DNA of 36,952 nt from Propionibacteriales bacterium. Lineage in GTDB: Bacteria; Actinomycetota; Actinomycetes; Propionibacteriales; Nocardioidaceae. The stretch covers positions 1 to 36,952 of the forward strand of contig WHTB01000008.1 of assembly GCA_009379735.1 (NCBI GenBank), given 5' to 3'. Below are positions 14,137-22,963 of the stretch, one piece after another. Numbering within the stretch: position 1 is the first letter of the stretch; the number at the start of each line of letters is the position of its first letter. The position numbers and the translations under genes are program-made. Under the pieces are notes generated by a model, which worked only from the letters and a program-made list of their open reading frames with translations, ran no database searches and had not been told where the DNA came from.

Positions 14137-15173
14137 TGCGCACGCTCGAGAACGCTCCGCTGGCGGAGCGCACCACGCTGCGGCTGGGCGGGCCGGCCCG
14201 CCGCATCGTCGAGGTGGACGACGAGGCCGAGCTGGTCGAGGTCGTCCGCGCGGCCGACGCTGCGGGTGACCCGCTCCTGGTGCTCGGCGGCGGCAGCAAC
14301 CTGGTCGTCGCCGACGAGGGGTTCGACGGGACCGTGGTCGACGTACGCACCCGCGGCGTCGACGTCGAGTCCGACGCGTGCGGCGGGGCGATGGTCCGGG
14401 TCGCCGCCGGTGAGGTGTGGGACGACCTGGTCTTGCAGGCGGTGGACACCGGCTGGGTCGGCGTCGAGGCGTTGGCCGGGATCCCCGGTCGGGTCGGCGC
14501 CGTCCCGATCCAGAACGTCGGCGCGTACGGCCAGGAGGTCGCGCAGACCGTCGCCTCGGTCCGTACTCTCGACCGCCGCACCGGCGCCATCGCGACGGTC
14601 GCCGCCCCCGACTGCGGTTTCGGCTACCGCAGCAGCCGGTTCAAGTCCGATCCCGACGCTGCGCTGATGCTCTCGGTGACGTTCCAGTTCCTGCTGGGCG
14701 ACCTCGGCGCACCGATCGCGTACACCGAGCTGGCCCGCACCCTCGACGCGGCCGCGGGTGACCGGGTGCCCGCCAAGGCCGTCCGTGAGTCGGTGCTCGG
14801 CCTGCGGGCCGGCAAGGGCATGGTGCTCGACGCCGACGACCACGACACCTGGAGTGCCGGCTCGTTCTTCACCAACCCGCTGCTGAGCGCCGCGCAGGTG
14901 GCCGCGCTGCCCGACGAGGTGCCCCGCTGGCCGCAGCCCGACGGCACCCTGAAGGCCAGCGCGGCCTGGCTGATCGGGCAGGCCGGTTTCGGCAAGGGGT
15001 ACGGCGACGGGGCGATCCGGCTGTCCACCAAGCACACGCTGGCGCTGACCAACCGCGGCGGTGGCACCACTGCCGAGCTGCTCGCCCTGGCCCGGGAGAT
15101 CCGAGACGGTGTGCGGGAGCGCTTCGGCGTCGACCTGGTGAACGAGCCGGTCACGGTCGGCTGCACTCTCTGA
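14136..15173 (+). CDS. murB: UDP-N-acetylmuramate dehydrogenase (MurB)
   Basis: A 345-residue cytoplasmic flavoenzyme that reduces UDP-GlcNAc-enolpyruvate to UDP-MurNAc in peptidoglycan synthesis. The FAD-binding region includes TTLRLGGPA and VLGGGSNLVVADEGFDG (about residues 13-65). Catalytic residues expected for type I MurB are R165 (GYRSSRFK), S243 (SAGSFFTNP) and E337 (VNEPVTVG). The start is ATG 14136, overlapping the hadB stop. A long inverted repeat (15189-15250) follows 15 bases after the stop and likely ends the operon. Confidence 0.96.
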   Translation: MRTLENAPLAERTTLRLGGPARRIVEVDDEAELVEVVRAADAAGDPLLVLGGGSNLVVADEGFDGTVVDVRTRGVDVESDACGGAMVRVAAGEVWDDLVLQAVDTGWVGVEALAGIPGRVGAVPIQNVGAYGQEVAQTVASVRTLDRRTGAIATVAAPDCGFGYRSSRFKSDPDAALMLSVTFQFLLGDLGAPIAYTELARTLDAAAGDRVPAKAVRESVLGLRAGKGMVLDADDHDTWSAGSFFTNPLLSAAQVAALPDEVPRWPQPDGTLKASAAWLIGQAGFGKGYGDGAIRLSTKHTLALTNRGGGTTAELLALAREIRDGVRERFGVDLVNEPVTVGCTL

Positions 15174-15188
15174 CACCCGGACCCCCTC

Positions 15189-15250
15189 GTTGACTGGCGC
15201 GTTGCGTAGGTCCGGTGTCCGGTTTGTCCCTACGGAACGCGCCGGTCAAC
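15189..15250. terminator. Long inverted repeat after murB, likely terminator
   Basis: 22-base arms at 15189-15210 and 15229-15250 match at 20 of 22 positions around an 18-base loop. They start with GTTGAC and end with GTCAAC. This is longer than most terminators, so a small mobile or repeat element is an alternative. It separates murB from the convergent DUF4190-like gene. Confidence 0.6.
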
Positions 15251-15384
15251 GGTGGCCGGTCAGTAGTACGCCGGAGTGGCGCCCGGCTGGCCTTGGGGTG
15301 TGTCGGACGGACCGTACCCCTGAGGACCAGATGATCCGGACTGCGGACCCTCCGCGCCCGGCTCGTCAGGCCCGGGTGGCGACG

Positions 15385-15747
15385 TCACACCGTGCCCGGC
15401 GGCGACTGGAGGTCGTCCAAGTCGATCTGACCGGTCGCGAACAAGACGATGTAGAACGCCACGACGAGCACGGTGATCACGGTCATCACGATGCCGAGCA
15501 CGAACCCCGCGACCGCCATCCCACGACCGGTCAACGCGCCACCCGAGCTGTCGATCGACTTCTTCGACAGCTGGCCGGTGATGATCGCCGCGATGCCGAA
15601 CAGCAGGGAGGAACCGCACAGGCAGAGTGCGGGTACGGCCACGATGCCGAGCACCAGCGACACGATGGCCTTGGTGTCGTTGCGCGGCGGCATCGGCGGC
15701 ATCGGCTGTTGTTGCTGGTAGTCGCCTGGCGGCGGGGGGTAGGACAT
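15385..15747 (-). CDS. DUF4190-like small membrane protein; C-terminal tail possibly frameshifted
   Basis: A 120-residue protein with a Pro/Gln-rich start (MSYPPPPGDYQQQQPMPPMP), then two membrane segments (about residues 25-60 and 77-105). This is the layout of actinobacterial DUF4190 proteins: KAIVSLVLGI ... GRGMAVAGFVLGI. It ends with DLQSPPGTV. In the next frame, directly past this point, a Pro/Gly/Gln-rich run (SPPGPDEPGAEGPQ ... QGQPGATPAYY) continues to a stop at 15260 and looks like a normal tail of this family. One indel near 15385-15400 would join them. GGAGGA lies 3 bases before ATG 15747. Function unknown. Confidence 0.78.
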   Translation of the reverse strand: MSYPPPPGDYQQQQPMPPMPPRNDTKAIVSLVLGIVAVPALCLCGSSLLFGIAAIITGQLSKKSIDSSGGALTGRGMAVAGFVLGIVMTVITVLVVAFYIVLFATGQIDLDDLQSPPGTV

Positions 15748-15828
15748 GGTTCCTCCGGGGTGGGCAGTCGGGGCGAGCCGCGGCGGGTCGGCCGGGACCC
15801 AGCCCGGACAGCCCCCGTCGGCCGGGGC

Positions 15829-16875
15829 CTAGCCTTTCACGGCCCGTGGGTCATCTGCACCGAGCCACGTGTCGACGTCGTCGAGCGCCTTTCGGCGGAT
15901 GTCGTCGGGAGCGCACGACACGCGCAGCGACATCCGCGCCAGCTCTGCCAGCGTCTCGTCGGGCAGCCCGTGCGCGCACCGCACCAGGTCGTACTGAGCG
16001 GCGAGCTGGGAGCCGAACAGCAGCGGGTCGTCGGCGCCGAGCGCGATCTGGGCGCCCGCGTCGAGGAGCTGCTGCACCGGTACGTCCTCGGGGCTCGGGT
16101 AGACGCCGAGCGAGACGTTCGACGCGGGGCACACCTCGAGCGCGACGTCGGCGTCGACCAGCCGGGCCAGCAGGTCCGGGTCCTCAGCACTCCGTACGCC
16201 GTGCCCGAGCCGCCGCGCCTGCAGCGCCTCGAAGCAGACGCGTACGTTGGCGGGCCCGCCGAGCTCGCCACCGTGTGGCACGGCGACCAGGCCGGCGTTG
16301 CGGGCGATCCGGAAGGCCCGCTCGAATGCCCAGGTGTCTCCGCGCCGCTCGTCGTTGGAGAGCCCGAAGCCGACCACTCCACGGCCGACGTACTGGCTGG
16401 CCAGCCGGGCCAGCGTGCGGGCGTCCATCGGATGCCGGGTGCGGTTGGCGGCGATGACGACACCGATGCCGATCCCGGTGGCCCGTTCAGCCGAGCGAAC
16501 GGCGTCGAGCACCAGCTCGGTGAACGCCGTGATGCCGTTGAACTTCGACGCGTACCCGCTCGGGTCGACCTGCAGCTCCAGCCAGCGACCGCCGTCGCGC
16601 ACGTCGTCCTCGGCGGCCTCGAGGACCAGGCGGCGTACGTCGTCCTCGGTGCGCAGCACGGACCGGGCGATGTCGTACAGCCGCTGGAAGCGGAACCAGC
16701 CCTTCTCGTCGGCCGCCGACAGCTGCGGCGGCCAGTCCTGGCGCAGTGCGTCGGGCAGGTGAACGCCGTCACGGTCGGCGAGATCGAGCAGCGTCGTGTG
16801 CCGCATCGACCCGGTGAAGTGCAGGTGCAGATGCGCCTTCGGCAGCAGCCGTACGTCGCGGCGGTGTGGCTCCAC
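15829..16875 (-). CDS. add: Adenosine deaminase-family enzyme
   Basis: A 348-residue TIM-barrel metal hydrolase. Zinc ligands are H17 and H19 (KAHLHLHFTG), the HGGELG glutamate site (about residues 201-206), RLGHGV, and GADDP (residues 288-292), which supply the rest of the active site. These enzymes convert adenosine to inosine in purine salvage. The ribose-contacting Asp of classical adenosine deaminase (HxHLDG) is replaced by Thr (HLHFTG), so the true substrate could be another aminopurine or nucleoside. The gene starts 12 bases after the stop of the aminotransferase gene, so it is in one leftward operon with it. Confidence 0.85.
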   Translation of the reverse strand: MEPHRRDVRLLPKAHLHLHFTGSMRHTTLLDLADRDGVHLPDALRQDWPPQLSAADEKGWFRFQRLYDIARSVLRTEDDVRRLVLEAAEDDVRDGGRWLELQVDPSGYASKFNGITAFTELVLDAVRSAERATGIGIGVVIAANRTRHPMDARTLARLASQYVGRGVVGFGLSNDERRGDTWAFERAFRIARNAGLVAVPHGGELGGPANVRVCFEALQARRLGHGVRSAEDPDLLARLVDADVALEVCPASNVSLGVYPSPEDVPVQQLLDAGAQIALGADDPLLFGSQLAAQYDLVRCAHGLPDETLAELARMSLRVSCAPDDIRRKALDDVDTWLGADDPRAVKG

Positions 16876-16887
16876 GGAGTCGTGCGC

Positions 16888-18090
16888 TCAGCTGCCGAGC
16901 AGCCGCTGGATCCGCCCGACACCTTCGGCCAGGTCGTCGTCGCCCAGCGCGTACGACAGCCGCAGGTAGCCCGGGGTGCCGAACGCCTCGCCGGGGACGA
17001 CGGCCACCTCGACCTGGTCCAAGATGACCTCCGCCAGCTCCGCCGAGGTGGCCGGCGTGGACCCTCCGATCGTGCGGCCGAGGACGCCCTTGACCAACGG
17101 GTACGCGTAGAACGCACCCTGTGGCTCGGGGCAGACGACGCCGTCGATCTCGTTCAGCATCGAGACGATCGTGCGTCGGCGACGGTCGAACGCGGTCCTC
17201 ATCACCTCGACTGCGGACAGGTCACCGGACACCGCGGCGATCGCGGCCCGCTGGGAGACGTTGGCGACGTTGGAGGTGGCGTGGGACTGCAGGTTCGTCG
17301 CTGCCTTCACCACATCTTTGGGACCGATCATCCAGCCGACCCGCCAGCCGGTCATCGCGTACGTTTTCGCGACACCGTTGACCACGACACAGGTGTCGGC
17401 CAGCTCGGGCACCTGCACCGGGATCGACGAGGACTTCGCGCCGCCGTACGTCAGATGCTCGTAGATCTCGTCGGTCACCACCCAGATGCCGTGCTCGAGC
17501 GCCCAGCGGCCGACCGCCTCCACCTGCTCCGGCGGGTAGACCGCCCCCGTCGGGTTGGACGGGGAGCAGAAGAGCAGGGCCTTGGTGCGCTCGGTCCGGG
17601 CGGCCTCGAGCTGGTCGACCGTGACCAGGTAGCCCTGCGTCTCGTCGGCCACGACGTCGACCGGAACACCGTCGGCCAGCCGGATTGCCTCCGGGTAGGT
17701 CGTCCAGTACGGCGCGGGGAGCAGCACCTCGTCACCCGGGTCGAGCAAGGACTGGAACGTCTCGTACACGGCCTGCTTGCCGCCGTTCGTGACCAGCACC
17801 TGGGCCGGCTCGACGTCGTACGCCGAGTCTCGTCGCGTCTTGTCCGCGATCGCCTGCTTGAGCTCCGGCAGCCCGCCGGCCGGGGTGTAGCGGTGGTTGC
17901 GGGGGTCACGAGCGGCCTCGACCGCGGCCTGGACGATGTAGTCCGGCGTCGCGAAGTCAGGCTCGCCGGCGCCGAAGCCGATCACCGGGCGGCCCTCGGC
18001 CTTGAGCGCCTTCGCCTTGGCGTCGACGGCGAGCGTGGCGGACTCTGCGATGCTGGCGATGCGCGTCGAGATGCGCGGGCGCGAAGTCAT
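16888..18090 (-). CDS. aspC: Class I pyridoxal-phosphate aminotransferase (aspartate aminotransferase type)
   Basis: A 400-residue PLP enzyme starting at ATG 18090 ([17 protein letters not shown]). The PLP lysine is K242 ([16 protein letters not shown]), with [10 protein letters not shown] (about residues 176-185), TDEIYEHL (D207) and the [12 protein letters not shown] substrate region. The family transfers amino groups between aspartate (or related acids) and 2-oxoglutarate. Upstream in-frame ATGs at 18153 and 18099 would add residues not usual for the family. The gene is transcribed away from tRNA-Trp and secE. The 226-base gap to the tRNA holds a possible rightward -10 TACACT (18229-18234) and no gene. 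Confidence 0.92.
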   Translation of the reverse strand: MTSRPRISTRIASIAESATLAVDAKAKALKAEGRPVIGFGAGEPDFATPDYIVQAAVEAARDPRNHRYTPAGGLPELKQAIADKTRRDSAYDVEPAQVLVTNGGKQAVYETFQSLLDPGDEVLLPAPYWTTYPEAIRLADGVPVDVVADETQGYLVTVDQLEAARTERTKALLFCSPSNPTGAVYPPEQVEAVGRWALEHGIWVVTDEIYEHLTYGGAKSSSIPVQVPELADTCVVVNGVAKTYAMTGWRVGWMIGPKDVVKAATNLQSHATSNVANVSQRAAIAAVSGDLSAVEVMRTAFDRRRRTIVSMLNEIDGVVCPEPQGAFYAYPLVKGVLGRTIGGSTPATSAELAEVILDQVEVAVVPGEAFGTPGYLRLSYALGDDDLAEGVGRIQRLLGS

Positions 18091-18316
18091 GGGTCTCATC
18101 GTCGCACCGACGGTGGCGCCCGCGGCAGCGAGGGTCCGGCGGACGAGGGGCACCGGGCCTGGTCGGAGCAGCCCGACGGCCGCCGCGAGGCGGTGGCGCC
18201 GGTTCGACTGAGGATGTGCCGACCCCGTACACTCGTCCTCCTGGTGGCTTCATGCACCGTAGGTCGTCATGCCCGGAAACGGTGCCGGATGGTGGCCGAC
18301 GGGTCGGGCGCCGCTG

Positions 18317-18389
18317 AGGGCAGTAGCTCAACTGGCAGAGCATCGGTCTCCAAAACCGAAGGTTGGGGGTTCGAGTCCCTCCTGCCCTG
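18317..18389 (+). tRNA. trnW: tRNA-Trp (anticodon CCA)
   Basis: 73 bases with acceptor AGGGCAG/CTGCCCT and discriminator G, D arm GCTCAACTGGCAGAGC, anticodon stem TCGGT/ACCGA around CTCCAAA (anticodon CCA), and T arm GGGTTCGAGTCCC. The order tRNA-Trp-secE-nusG-rplK is common in bacteria. Confidence 0.96.
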
Positions 18390-18465
18390 CGAGGTGTCCC
18401 GGACCCCGGGTTTGGGCATCGCACGACAGCACGACACACGTCCTACGAACTGAAGGGTGAGCACG

Positions 18466-18699
18466 GTGACGGAGACCCGCTCCGCAACCTCGTCGCACGA
18501 CCGCAACAAGCGCAGTCGGACGAGCCCTGCCACCTTCTACCGTCAGGTGGCCGCCGAGCTGCGCAAGGTCGTCTGGCCGACGCGGCAGCAGCTGGTCACC
18601 TACTTCTTCGTGGTGCTGGTGTTCGTGCTGGTGATGATCGGCATCGTGTCGGCGCTGGACTACGGGTTCGGTCGCGCGATGTTCAAGGTCTTCGGCTGA
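18466..18699 (+). CDS. secE: Preprotein translocase subunit SecE
   Basis: A short translocase subunit (77 residues from GTG 18466) with an amphipathic helix FYRQVAAELRKVVWPTRQQL and a single membrane helix VTYFFVVLVFVLVMIGIVSAL. The sequence RKVVWPTRQ is the conserved SecE signature. It stabilises SecY in the Sec channel. GTG 18466 is preferred because GAAGGG (18452-18457) lies 8 bases upstream; an in-frame GTG at 18457 would add MSTV-type residues and overlaps that site. nusG starts 15 bases after the stop. Confidence 0.92.
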   Translation: MTETRSATSSHDRNKRSRTSPATFYRQVAAELRKVVWPTRQQLVTYFFVVLVFVLVMIGIVSALDYGFGRAMFKVFG

Positions 18700-18714
18700 C
18701 CAGCCGGGTCAGCG

Positions 18715-19710
18715 ATGACGCAACGAGTGAAGGTGGCGGATTCAACCGTGTCGCAGCCGTTCGACGAGGTCCCTGAGCAGGACCAGGTCGCGGACCAGAC
18801 CGAGGTGCACGACAGCGCCGTCGACGTCGAGCCGGTAGTCGAGGCCGACGCCGACGCGGCGCTCGACGACGCGTCGGCACCGGTCGAGACTGCTGAGGAG
18901 ACCCCCGGGGCGCCGGCCGACGAGCCCGAGGCACCAGCCGAGGAGCCCGAGGCTCCGGCCGACCTGGCCGAGACCGCCGAGGAGCCCGAGGCTCTGGCCG
19001 AGACCGCCGACGAGCCCGAGGCTCCGGCTGACCTGGCCGAGTCTCCCGAGGAGCCCGAGGCGCCGGCCGACGAGCCCGAGGCACCGGCCGCCGACCCGCT
19101 CGCGGACTTCCGCGAGTCGCTGCGCGCCAAGCTCGGCGACTGGTATGTCATCCACACCTACTCCGGCATGGAGAAGCGGGTGAAGGCCAACCTCGAGAAC
19201 CGCATCACCTCGCTGAACATGGAAGATTTCATCCACGAGGTGATCGTCCCGCAGGAGAAGGTCTTCGAGATCAAGAACGGCCAGCGCAAGCAGGTCGAGC
19301 GCACCGTCCTGCCCGGCTACGTGCTCGTCCGCATGGACCTGACCGACGAGTCGTGGGCGACCGTCCGGCACACCCCGTCGGTGACGGGATTCGTGGGGCA
19401 CAGCCACCAACCGGTGCCGCTGACGCTGGCCGAGGTCGAGAACATGCTTGCTCCGGCCGCTGAGGCCGAGTTGGCCGAGGCTGCCGAGGCCGCCGGCGAC
19501 ACCACGTCCAAGCCGACGAAGAAGAAGGCGGTCGAGGTCGCCGACTTCGCCGCCGGCGACTCCGTGATGGTGGTCGACGGTCCGTTCGCCACCCTGCACG
19601 CGACCATCACCGAGATGAACACCGACACCCAGAGGGTCAAGGCCCTCGTCGAGATCTTCGGTCGGGAGACTCCCGTCGACCTGGCGTTCAACCAGATCCA
19701 GAAGGTCTGA
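18715..19710 (+). CDS. nusG: Transcription elongation/antitermination factor NusG with long acidic extension
   Basis: A 331-residue protein. Residues 143-245 form the NGN domain ([19 protein letters not shown] ... VLVRMDLT), which binds RNA polymerase. Residues 277-331 form the KOW domain ([19 protein letters not shown]). About 140 residues precede the NGN domain. They are very acidic and built of imperfect repeats ([13 protein letters not shown], residues 65-127). A further Ala/Glu linker (249-272) separates NGN and KOW. E. coli NusG is about 181 residues, so the extension is nearly double. Actinobacterial NusG often has acidic N-termini. ATG 18715 is used; GTG 18748 is an alternative start within the acidic region. 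Confidence 0.95.
   Translation: MTQRVKVADSTVSQPFDEVPEQDQVADQTEVHDSAVDVEPVVEADADAALDDASAPVETAEETPGAPADEPEAPAEEPEAPADLAETAEEPEALAETADEPEAPADLAESPEEPEAPADEPEAPAADPLADFRESLRAKLGDWYVIHTYSGMEKRVKANLENRITSLNMEDFIHEVIVPQEKVFEIKNGQRKQVERTVLPGYVLVRMDLTDESWATVRHTPSVTGFVGHSHQPVPLTLAEVENMLAPAAEAELAEAAEAAGDTTSKPTKKKAVEVADFAAGDSVMVVDGPFATLHATITEMNTDTQRVKALVEIFGRETPVDLAFNQIQKV
18906..19092 (+). repeat. Imperfect coding repeat in nusG (Glu-Pro-Glu-Ala-Pro-Ala units)
   Basis: The DNA repeats GCCGACGAGCCCGAGG and related blocks several times, giving EPEAPA(D/E) units at residues 69-126 of NusG. Such repeats can change length by slippage. Confidence 0.8.
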
Positions 19711-19779
19711 CCGCCAGCTCCGACGACGTACCCACCGAGCCACCGAGCACAACCGCGCAACCAACAAGGACCCAAAGAC

Positions 19780-20208
19780 ATGCCTCCCAAGAAGAAGATC
19801 GCAGCACTGGTCAAGGTGCAGCTGCAGGCCGGCGCCGCCACCCCGGCGCCGCCGGTCGGCACTGCCCTCGGCCCGCACGGCGTCAACATCATGGAGTTCT
19901 GCAAGGCCTACAACGCGGCCACAGAGTCCATGCGTGGCAACGTCGTGCCGGTCGAGATCACCATCTACGAGGACCGGTCGTTCGACTTCATCACGAAGAC
20001 GCCGCCGGCCGCCGAGCTGATCAAGAAGGCCGCCGGCCTCTCGAAGGGCTCGTCGACTCCGCACACCGACAAGGTCGGCAAGCTGACCCGCGACCAGGTG
20101 CGGGAGATCGCCGAGACCAAGATGCCCGACCTCAACGCCAACGACATCGACGCCGCCATGGAGATCGTCAAGGGCACCGCCCGCTCCATGGGCGTCACCA
20201 CCGACTGA
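19780..20208 (+). CDS. rplK: 50S ribosomal protein L11
   Basis: A 142-residue protein with the L11 signature: [31 protein letters not shown] at the N-terminus (Pro-rich helix that contacts the GTPase centre) and the rRNA-binding C-terminal half ([18 protein letters not shown]). L11 binds 23S rRNA in the GTPase-associated region and is needed for RelA activation in stringent response. AAGGA lies 10 bases upstream. rplA follows 73 bases later. Confidence 0.97.
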   Translation: MPPKKKIAALVKVQLQAGAATPAPPVGTALGPHGVNIMEFCKAYNAATESMRGNVVPVEITIYEDRSFDFITKTPPAAELIKKAAGLSKGSSTPHTDKVGKLTRDQVREIAETKMPDLNANDIDAAMEIVKGTARSMGVTTD

Positions 20209-20281
20209 CCCACCCCGCACACGTGGCAGGGCCGCGCTGGCCCACCTGACCACAGCTGGTAATAGAAGGAGAAACCAGATC

Positions 20282-21001
20282 ATGCAGCGCTCCAAGGCCT
20301 ACCGGGCGACCGCCGACAAGATCGACATGGACAAGCTCTACAGCCCGCTTGAGGCGGTACGGCTTGCCAAGGGCGGCGCCACCAGCACCAAGTTCGACCA
20401 GACCGTCGACGTCTCGATGCGCGTCGGTGTCGACCCCCGCAAGGCCGACCAGATGGTCCGCGGCACCGTCAACCTCCCGCACGGCACCGGCAAGACCGCC
20501 AGGGTCCTGGTCTTCGCCAACGCCGCCAAGGCCGAGGAGGCTCGCGCCGCCGGAGCCGACCACGTCGGCTCCGATGAGCTGATCGACAAGGTCAACGGCG
20601 GCTGGCTCGACTTCGACGCCGTCGTCGCGACGCCCGACATGATGGGCAAGGTCGGCCGCCTCGGCCGGGTGCTCGGTCCCCGCGGCCTGATGCCCAACCC
20701 CAAGACCGGCACCGTCACGATGGATGTCACGAAGGCGGTCGGCGACATCAAGGGCGGCAAGATCGAGTTCCGCGTCGACCGGCACGCCAACCTGCACTTC
20801 ATCATCGGCAAGGCGTCGTTCTCCGAGCAGCAGCTGGTCGAGAACTACGCCGCCGCACTCGACGAGGTGCTGCGGCTGAAGCCGGCCAGCGCCAAGGGTC
20901 GCTACCTGAAGAAGGTCACGGTGTCCACGACGATGGGCCCCGGCATTCAGGTCGACCCCACTCGAGCCCGTGACGCCGGCGACGACGCCGCCGAGGCCTG
21001 A
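20282..21001 (+). CDS. rplA: 50S ribosomal protein L1
   Basis: A 239-residue protein with the L1 signature [20 protein letters not shown] (about residues 125-144) and the N/C domain 1 ([35 protein letters not shown]). L1 forms the L1 stalk near the ribosomal E site and in many bacteria represses its own L11-L1 mRNA. GAAGGAGAA lies 9 bases upstream of ATG. A short C-terminal tail is acidic. Confidence 0.97.
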   Translation: MQRSKAYRATADKIDMDKLYSPLEAVRLAKGGATSTKFDQTVDVSMRVGVDPRKADQMVRGTVNLPHGTGKTARVLVFANAAKAEEARAAGADHVGSDELIDKVNGGWLDFDAVVATPDMMGKVGRLGRVLGPRGLMPNPKTGTVTMDVTKAVGDIKGGKIEFRVDRHANLHFIIGKASFSEQQLVENYAAALDEVLRLKPASAKGRYLKKVTVSTTMGPGIQVDPTRARDAGDDAAEA

Positions 21002-21064
21002 GCCCCTCGGTTGACCACCGTTCCGCACTGAGTGTGCAGACACCACGAATCGAGGCTCGACAAC

Positions 21065-21883
21065 ATGGCGCACCTCCGTACCCGTAGCCCTCGCGGTCGA
21101 TGGGCCGTCGCCCTCGCCGGGCCGATGCTGGTTGCCGTGCTGGCCGGATGCGGGTCGTCCGACGACGGCGCGAAGAGCACGTCGGAGTCATCGAAGGGTG
21201 CGTCCGAGACCTCGGGAGCGTCGGACGGCCGGCTGACGACGGAGACGCTCGTGCCGGCGTTGATGAAGGCGGTGGACGGCAAGGAGTCCGTGCACATGAC
21301 GATGAGTCTCGCCGGGCCGCAGGAGATGTCGATGGAGGGTGACGCCCAGCTCCACGAGGAAGACCCGGTCATGTCGCTCACGATGGAGGGCGGCGGGATG
21401 CCCGGAGTGGTGGAGGTCCGCCTGGTCGACGGGCTGATCTACGCGTCGGTGCCCGGCCTGGCGCCGGAGGGCAAGTTCGTGAAGATCGACCCGGAGGACG
21501 CGAACGACCCGCTGGCGAAGGCGTTCGGCGACCTGAGCGGGACGATGGACCCGCGGACGACGTTCGACGCGTTCGAGGCGGGGGTCAAGGACGTCGAGTT
21601 CATCGGTGAGGAGCCGGTCGGTGGCGACCAGATGTCCCGCTACCGCGTGACGGTGGACGCCGCGGCGGCGATGAAGGCGCAGGGCCAGACCGCACCACAG
21701 GACATGCCGAAGACGATCGACTACGACCTCTGGCTGGACGCCGACAATCTGATGCGCAAGATGACCTTCGAGCTGCCCGGCGGCATCAGCATGGACCTGG
21801 CCATGTCGCGGTGGGGTGAGCCGGTGAAGGTCGGGGCGCCGAAGGCCGCCGATATCGTCGAGCCACCGGCCACCACGTCCTGA
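21065..21883 (+). CDS. LppX/LprG-like lipoprotein
   Basis: A 272-residue lipoprotein. The signal sequence ends in the lipobox VLAGC with lipidated Cys29, followed by a Ser/Thr/Gly-rich linker to about residue 55. The rest is a mostly beta domain with repeated KAVDGKESVHMTMSL and VEVRLVDGLIYASVPGL segments, as in the mycobacterial LppX/LprA/LprF/LprG family that carries lipids across the envelope. Such lipoproteins are common in actinobacteria. It sits between rplA and rplJ, a place not usual for a lipoprotein gene, and may have its own promoter. Substrate unknown. Confidence 0.82.
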   Translation: MAHLRTRSPRGRWAVALAGPMLVAVLAGCGSSDDGAKSTSESSKGASETSGASDGRLTTETLVPALMKAVDGKESVHMTMSLAGPQEMSMEGDAQLHEEDPVMSLTMEGGGMPGVVEVRLVDGLIYASVPGLAPEGKFVKIDPEDANDPLAKAFGDLSGTMDPRTTFDAFEAGVKDVEFIGEEPVGGDQMSRYRVTVDAAAAMKAQGQTAPQDMPKTIDYDLWLDADNLMRKMTFELPGGISMDLAMSRWGEPVKVGAPKAADIVEPPATTS

Positions 21884-21915
21884 GCGCACCCGGCGGCCGC
21901 TGGTCGGTGGCGGAT

Positions 21916-21945
21916 TTGGTGGGGAGTCGGGGTACGCCGTAGGCT
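21916..21945 (+). promoter_or_regulatory. Predicted promoter of rplJ-rplL
   Basis: TTGGTG (21916-21921) and TAGGCT (21940-21945) with an 18-base spacer. Transcription would start near 21952 and give a leader of about 210 bases before rplJ. Confidence 0.5.
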
Positions 21946-21951
21946 GGCCCC

Positions 21952-22164
21952 AATCCAAAGACCGCTGGTGGTCATGCCTGCCCCGCAGGAGCGACCGAAG
22001 GCCCCGTCACGACGGGCGACCCGCGCAGGTGACGAGACGAGAGTCGTGTGCCCGACCCGGCACATTCCACGCCCCGTGCATCTGCGCGAGGGCGTTCTTT
22101 CATGTCGGGACCAGGCAGCCAGGGTCCGCGGCATCGAAGAATGTGCCCGTGCGGAAGGAGACCC
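21952..22164 (+). ncRNA. Ribosomal protein L10 leader (5' regulatory RNA)
   Basis: The untranslated leader of rplJ contains CCAAAGACCGCTGGTGG near its 5' end, a block I recognise from actinobacterial L10 leader RNAs, and several GC-rich hairpin arms afterwards. The L10-L7/L12 complex is known to bind such leaders to repress the rplJL mRNA. No other gene is seen in this gap. Confidence 0.65.
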
Positions 22165-22902
22165 ATGGCGCGGCCAGACAAGGCAGCAGCCGTCGCGGCG
22201 CTGGCGGACGAGTTCCGCAGCGCCGACGGCGCCGTACTGACCGAGTACCGCGGCCTCACCGTGCAGCAGCTGCAGGACTTGCGGCGTGCTCTCGGTGAGA
22301 ACGCCAGCTACGCCGTGGTGAAGAACACGCTTACCAAGATCGCCGCGAAGGAGGCGGGTGTCGACTTCGCCGACGACCTGCTGACCGGACCGACCGCCAT
22401 CGCCTTCATCAAGGGCGATGTGGTCGAGGTGGCCAAGGGCCTGCGTGACTTCGCCAAGGTGAACTCACCTCTCGTCATCAAAGGCGGCGTGCTCGACGGC
22501 AAGCCGCTCACGCTCGACGAGATCAGCAAGATTGCGGACCTCGAGTCGCGCGAGGCCCTCCTCGCCAAGCTCGCGGGTGCGCTGACGGCCTCGCTGCAGA
22601 ACGCCGTCTCCCTGTTCAACGCTCCGCTGTCGCAGACGGCTCGTGTCGTCGGCGCCCTGCAGGAGAAGGCTGCCCAGGACCCATCGATCCTCCGGGGTGG
22701 CGCCGGCGAGCCGGCTGCCACCGCGCCGGACTCTGGGGGGGACACCGCCCCAGCCGACGCCCCCGCGGCCGCGACTGACGCGGCCGACCCGGCGGCCGAG
22801 GCAGCGACCGAGGCTCCGGCCGAGGCAACTACCGAGGCAACTACCGAGGCTCCGACCGAGGCTCCGGCCGAGGCCGCAGCGGAGGAGACCACCGAGGGCT
22901 GA
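22165..22902 (+). CDS. rplJ: 50S ribosomal protein L10 with long Ala/Thr/Glu tail
   Basis: A 245-residue protein. Residues 1-170 are normal L10: [45 protein letters not shown] and the L7/L12-binding helix at about 135-165. It anchors the L7/L12 stalk to 23S rRNA. The usual length is 165-190. About 65 extra residues follow, nearly all Ala, Pro, Thr, Glu and Asp ([20 protein letters not shown]), with repeated DNA units. GGAAGGAG lies 4 bases before ATG 22165; upstream in-frame ATGs lie in the leader and are rejected. Confidence 0.96.
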   Translation: MARPDKAAAVAALADEFRSADGAVLTEYRGLTVQQLQDLRRALGENASYAVVKNTLTKIAAKEAGVDFADDLLTGPTAIAFIKGDVVEVAKGLRDFAKVNSPLVIKGGVLDGKPLTLDEISKIADLESREALLAKLAGALTASLQNAVSLFNAPLSQTARVVGALQEKAAQDPSILRGGAGEPAATAPDSGGDTAPADAPAAATDAADPAAEAATEAPAEATTEATTEAPTEAPAEAAAEETTEG

Positions 22903-22963
22903 CCAGCCCGCACGACCACCCGTGGGCCTGCGGGCCCAGCATCAGATGGAAGGACCGCCACCC

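Noticed and set aside
15190-18453. Very long open frame on the + strand (over 1,000 codons)
   Set aside because: It is antisense to the DUF4190-like, deaminase and aminotransferase genes, has Arg/His/Val-rich composition typical of a GC-rich shadow frame, and shows no domain.
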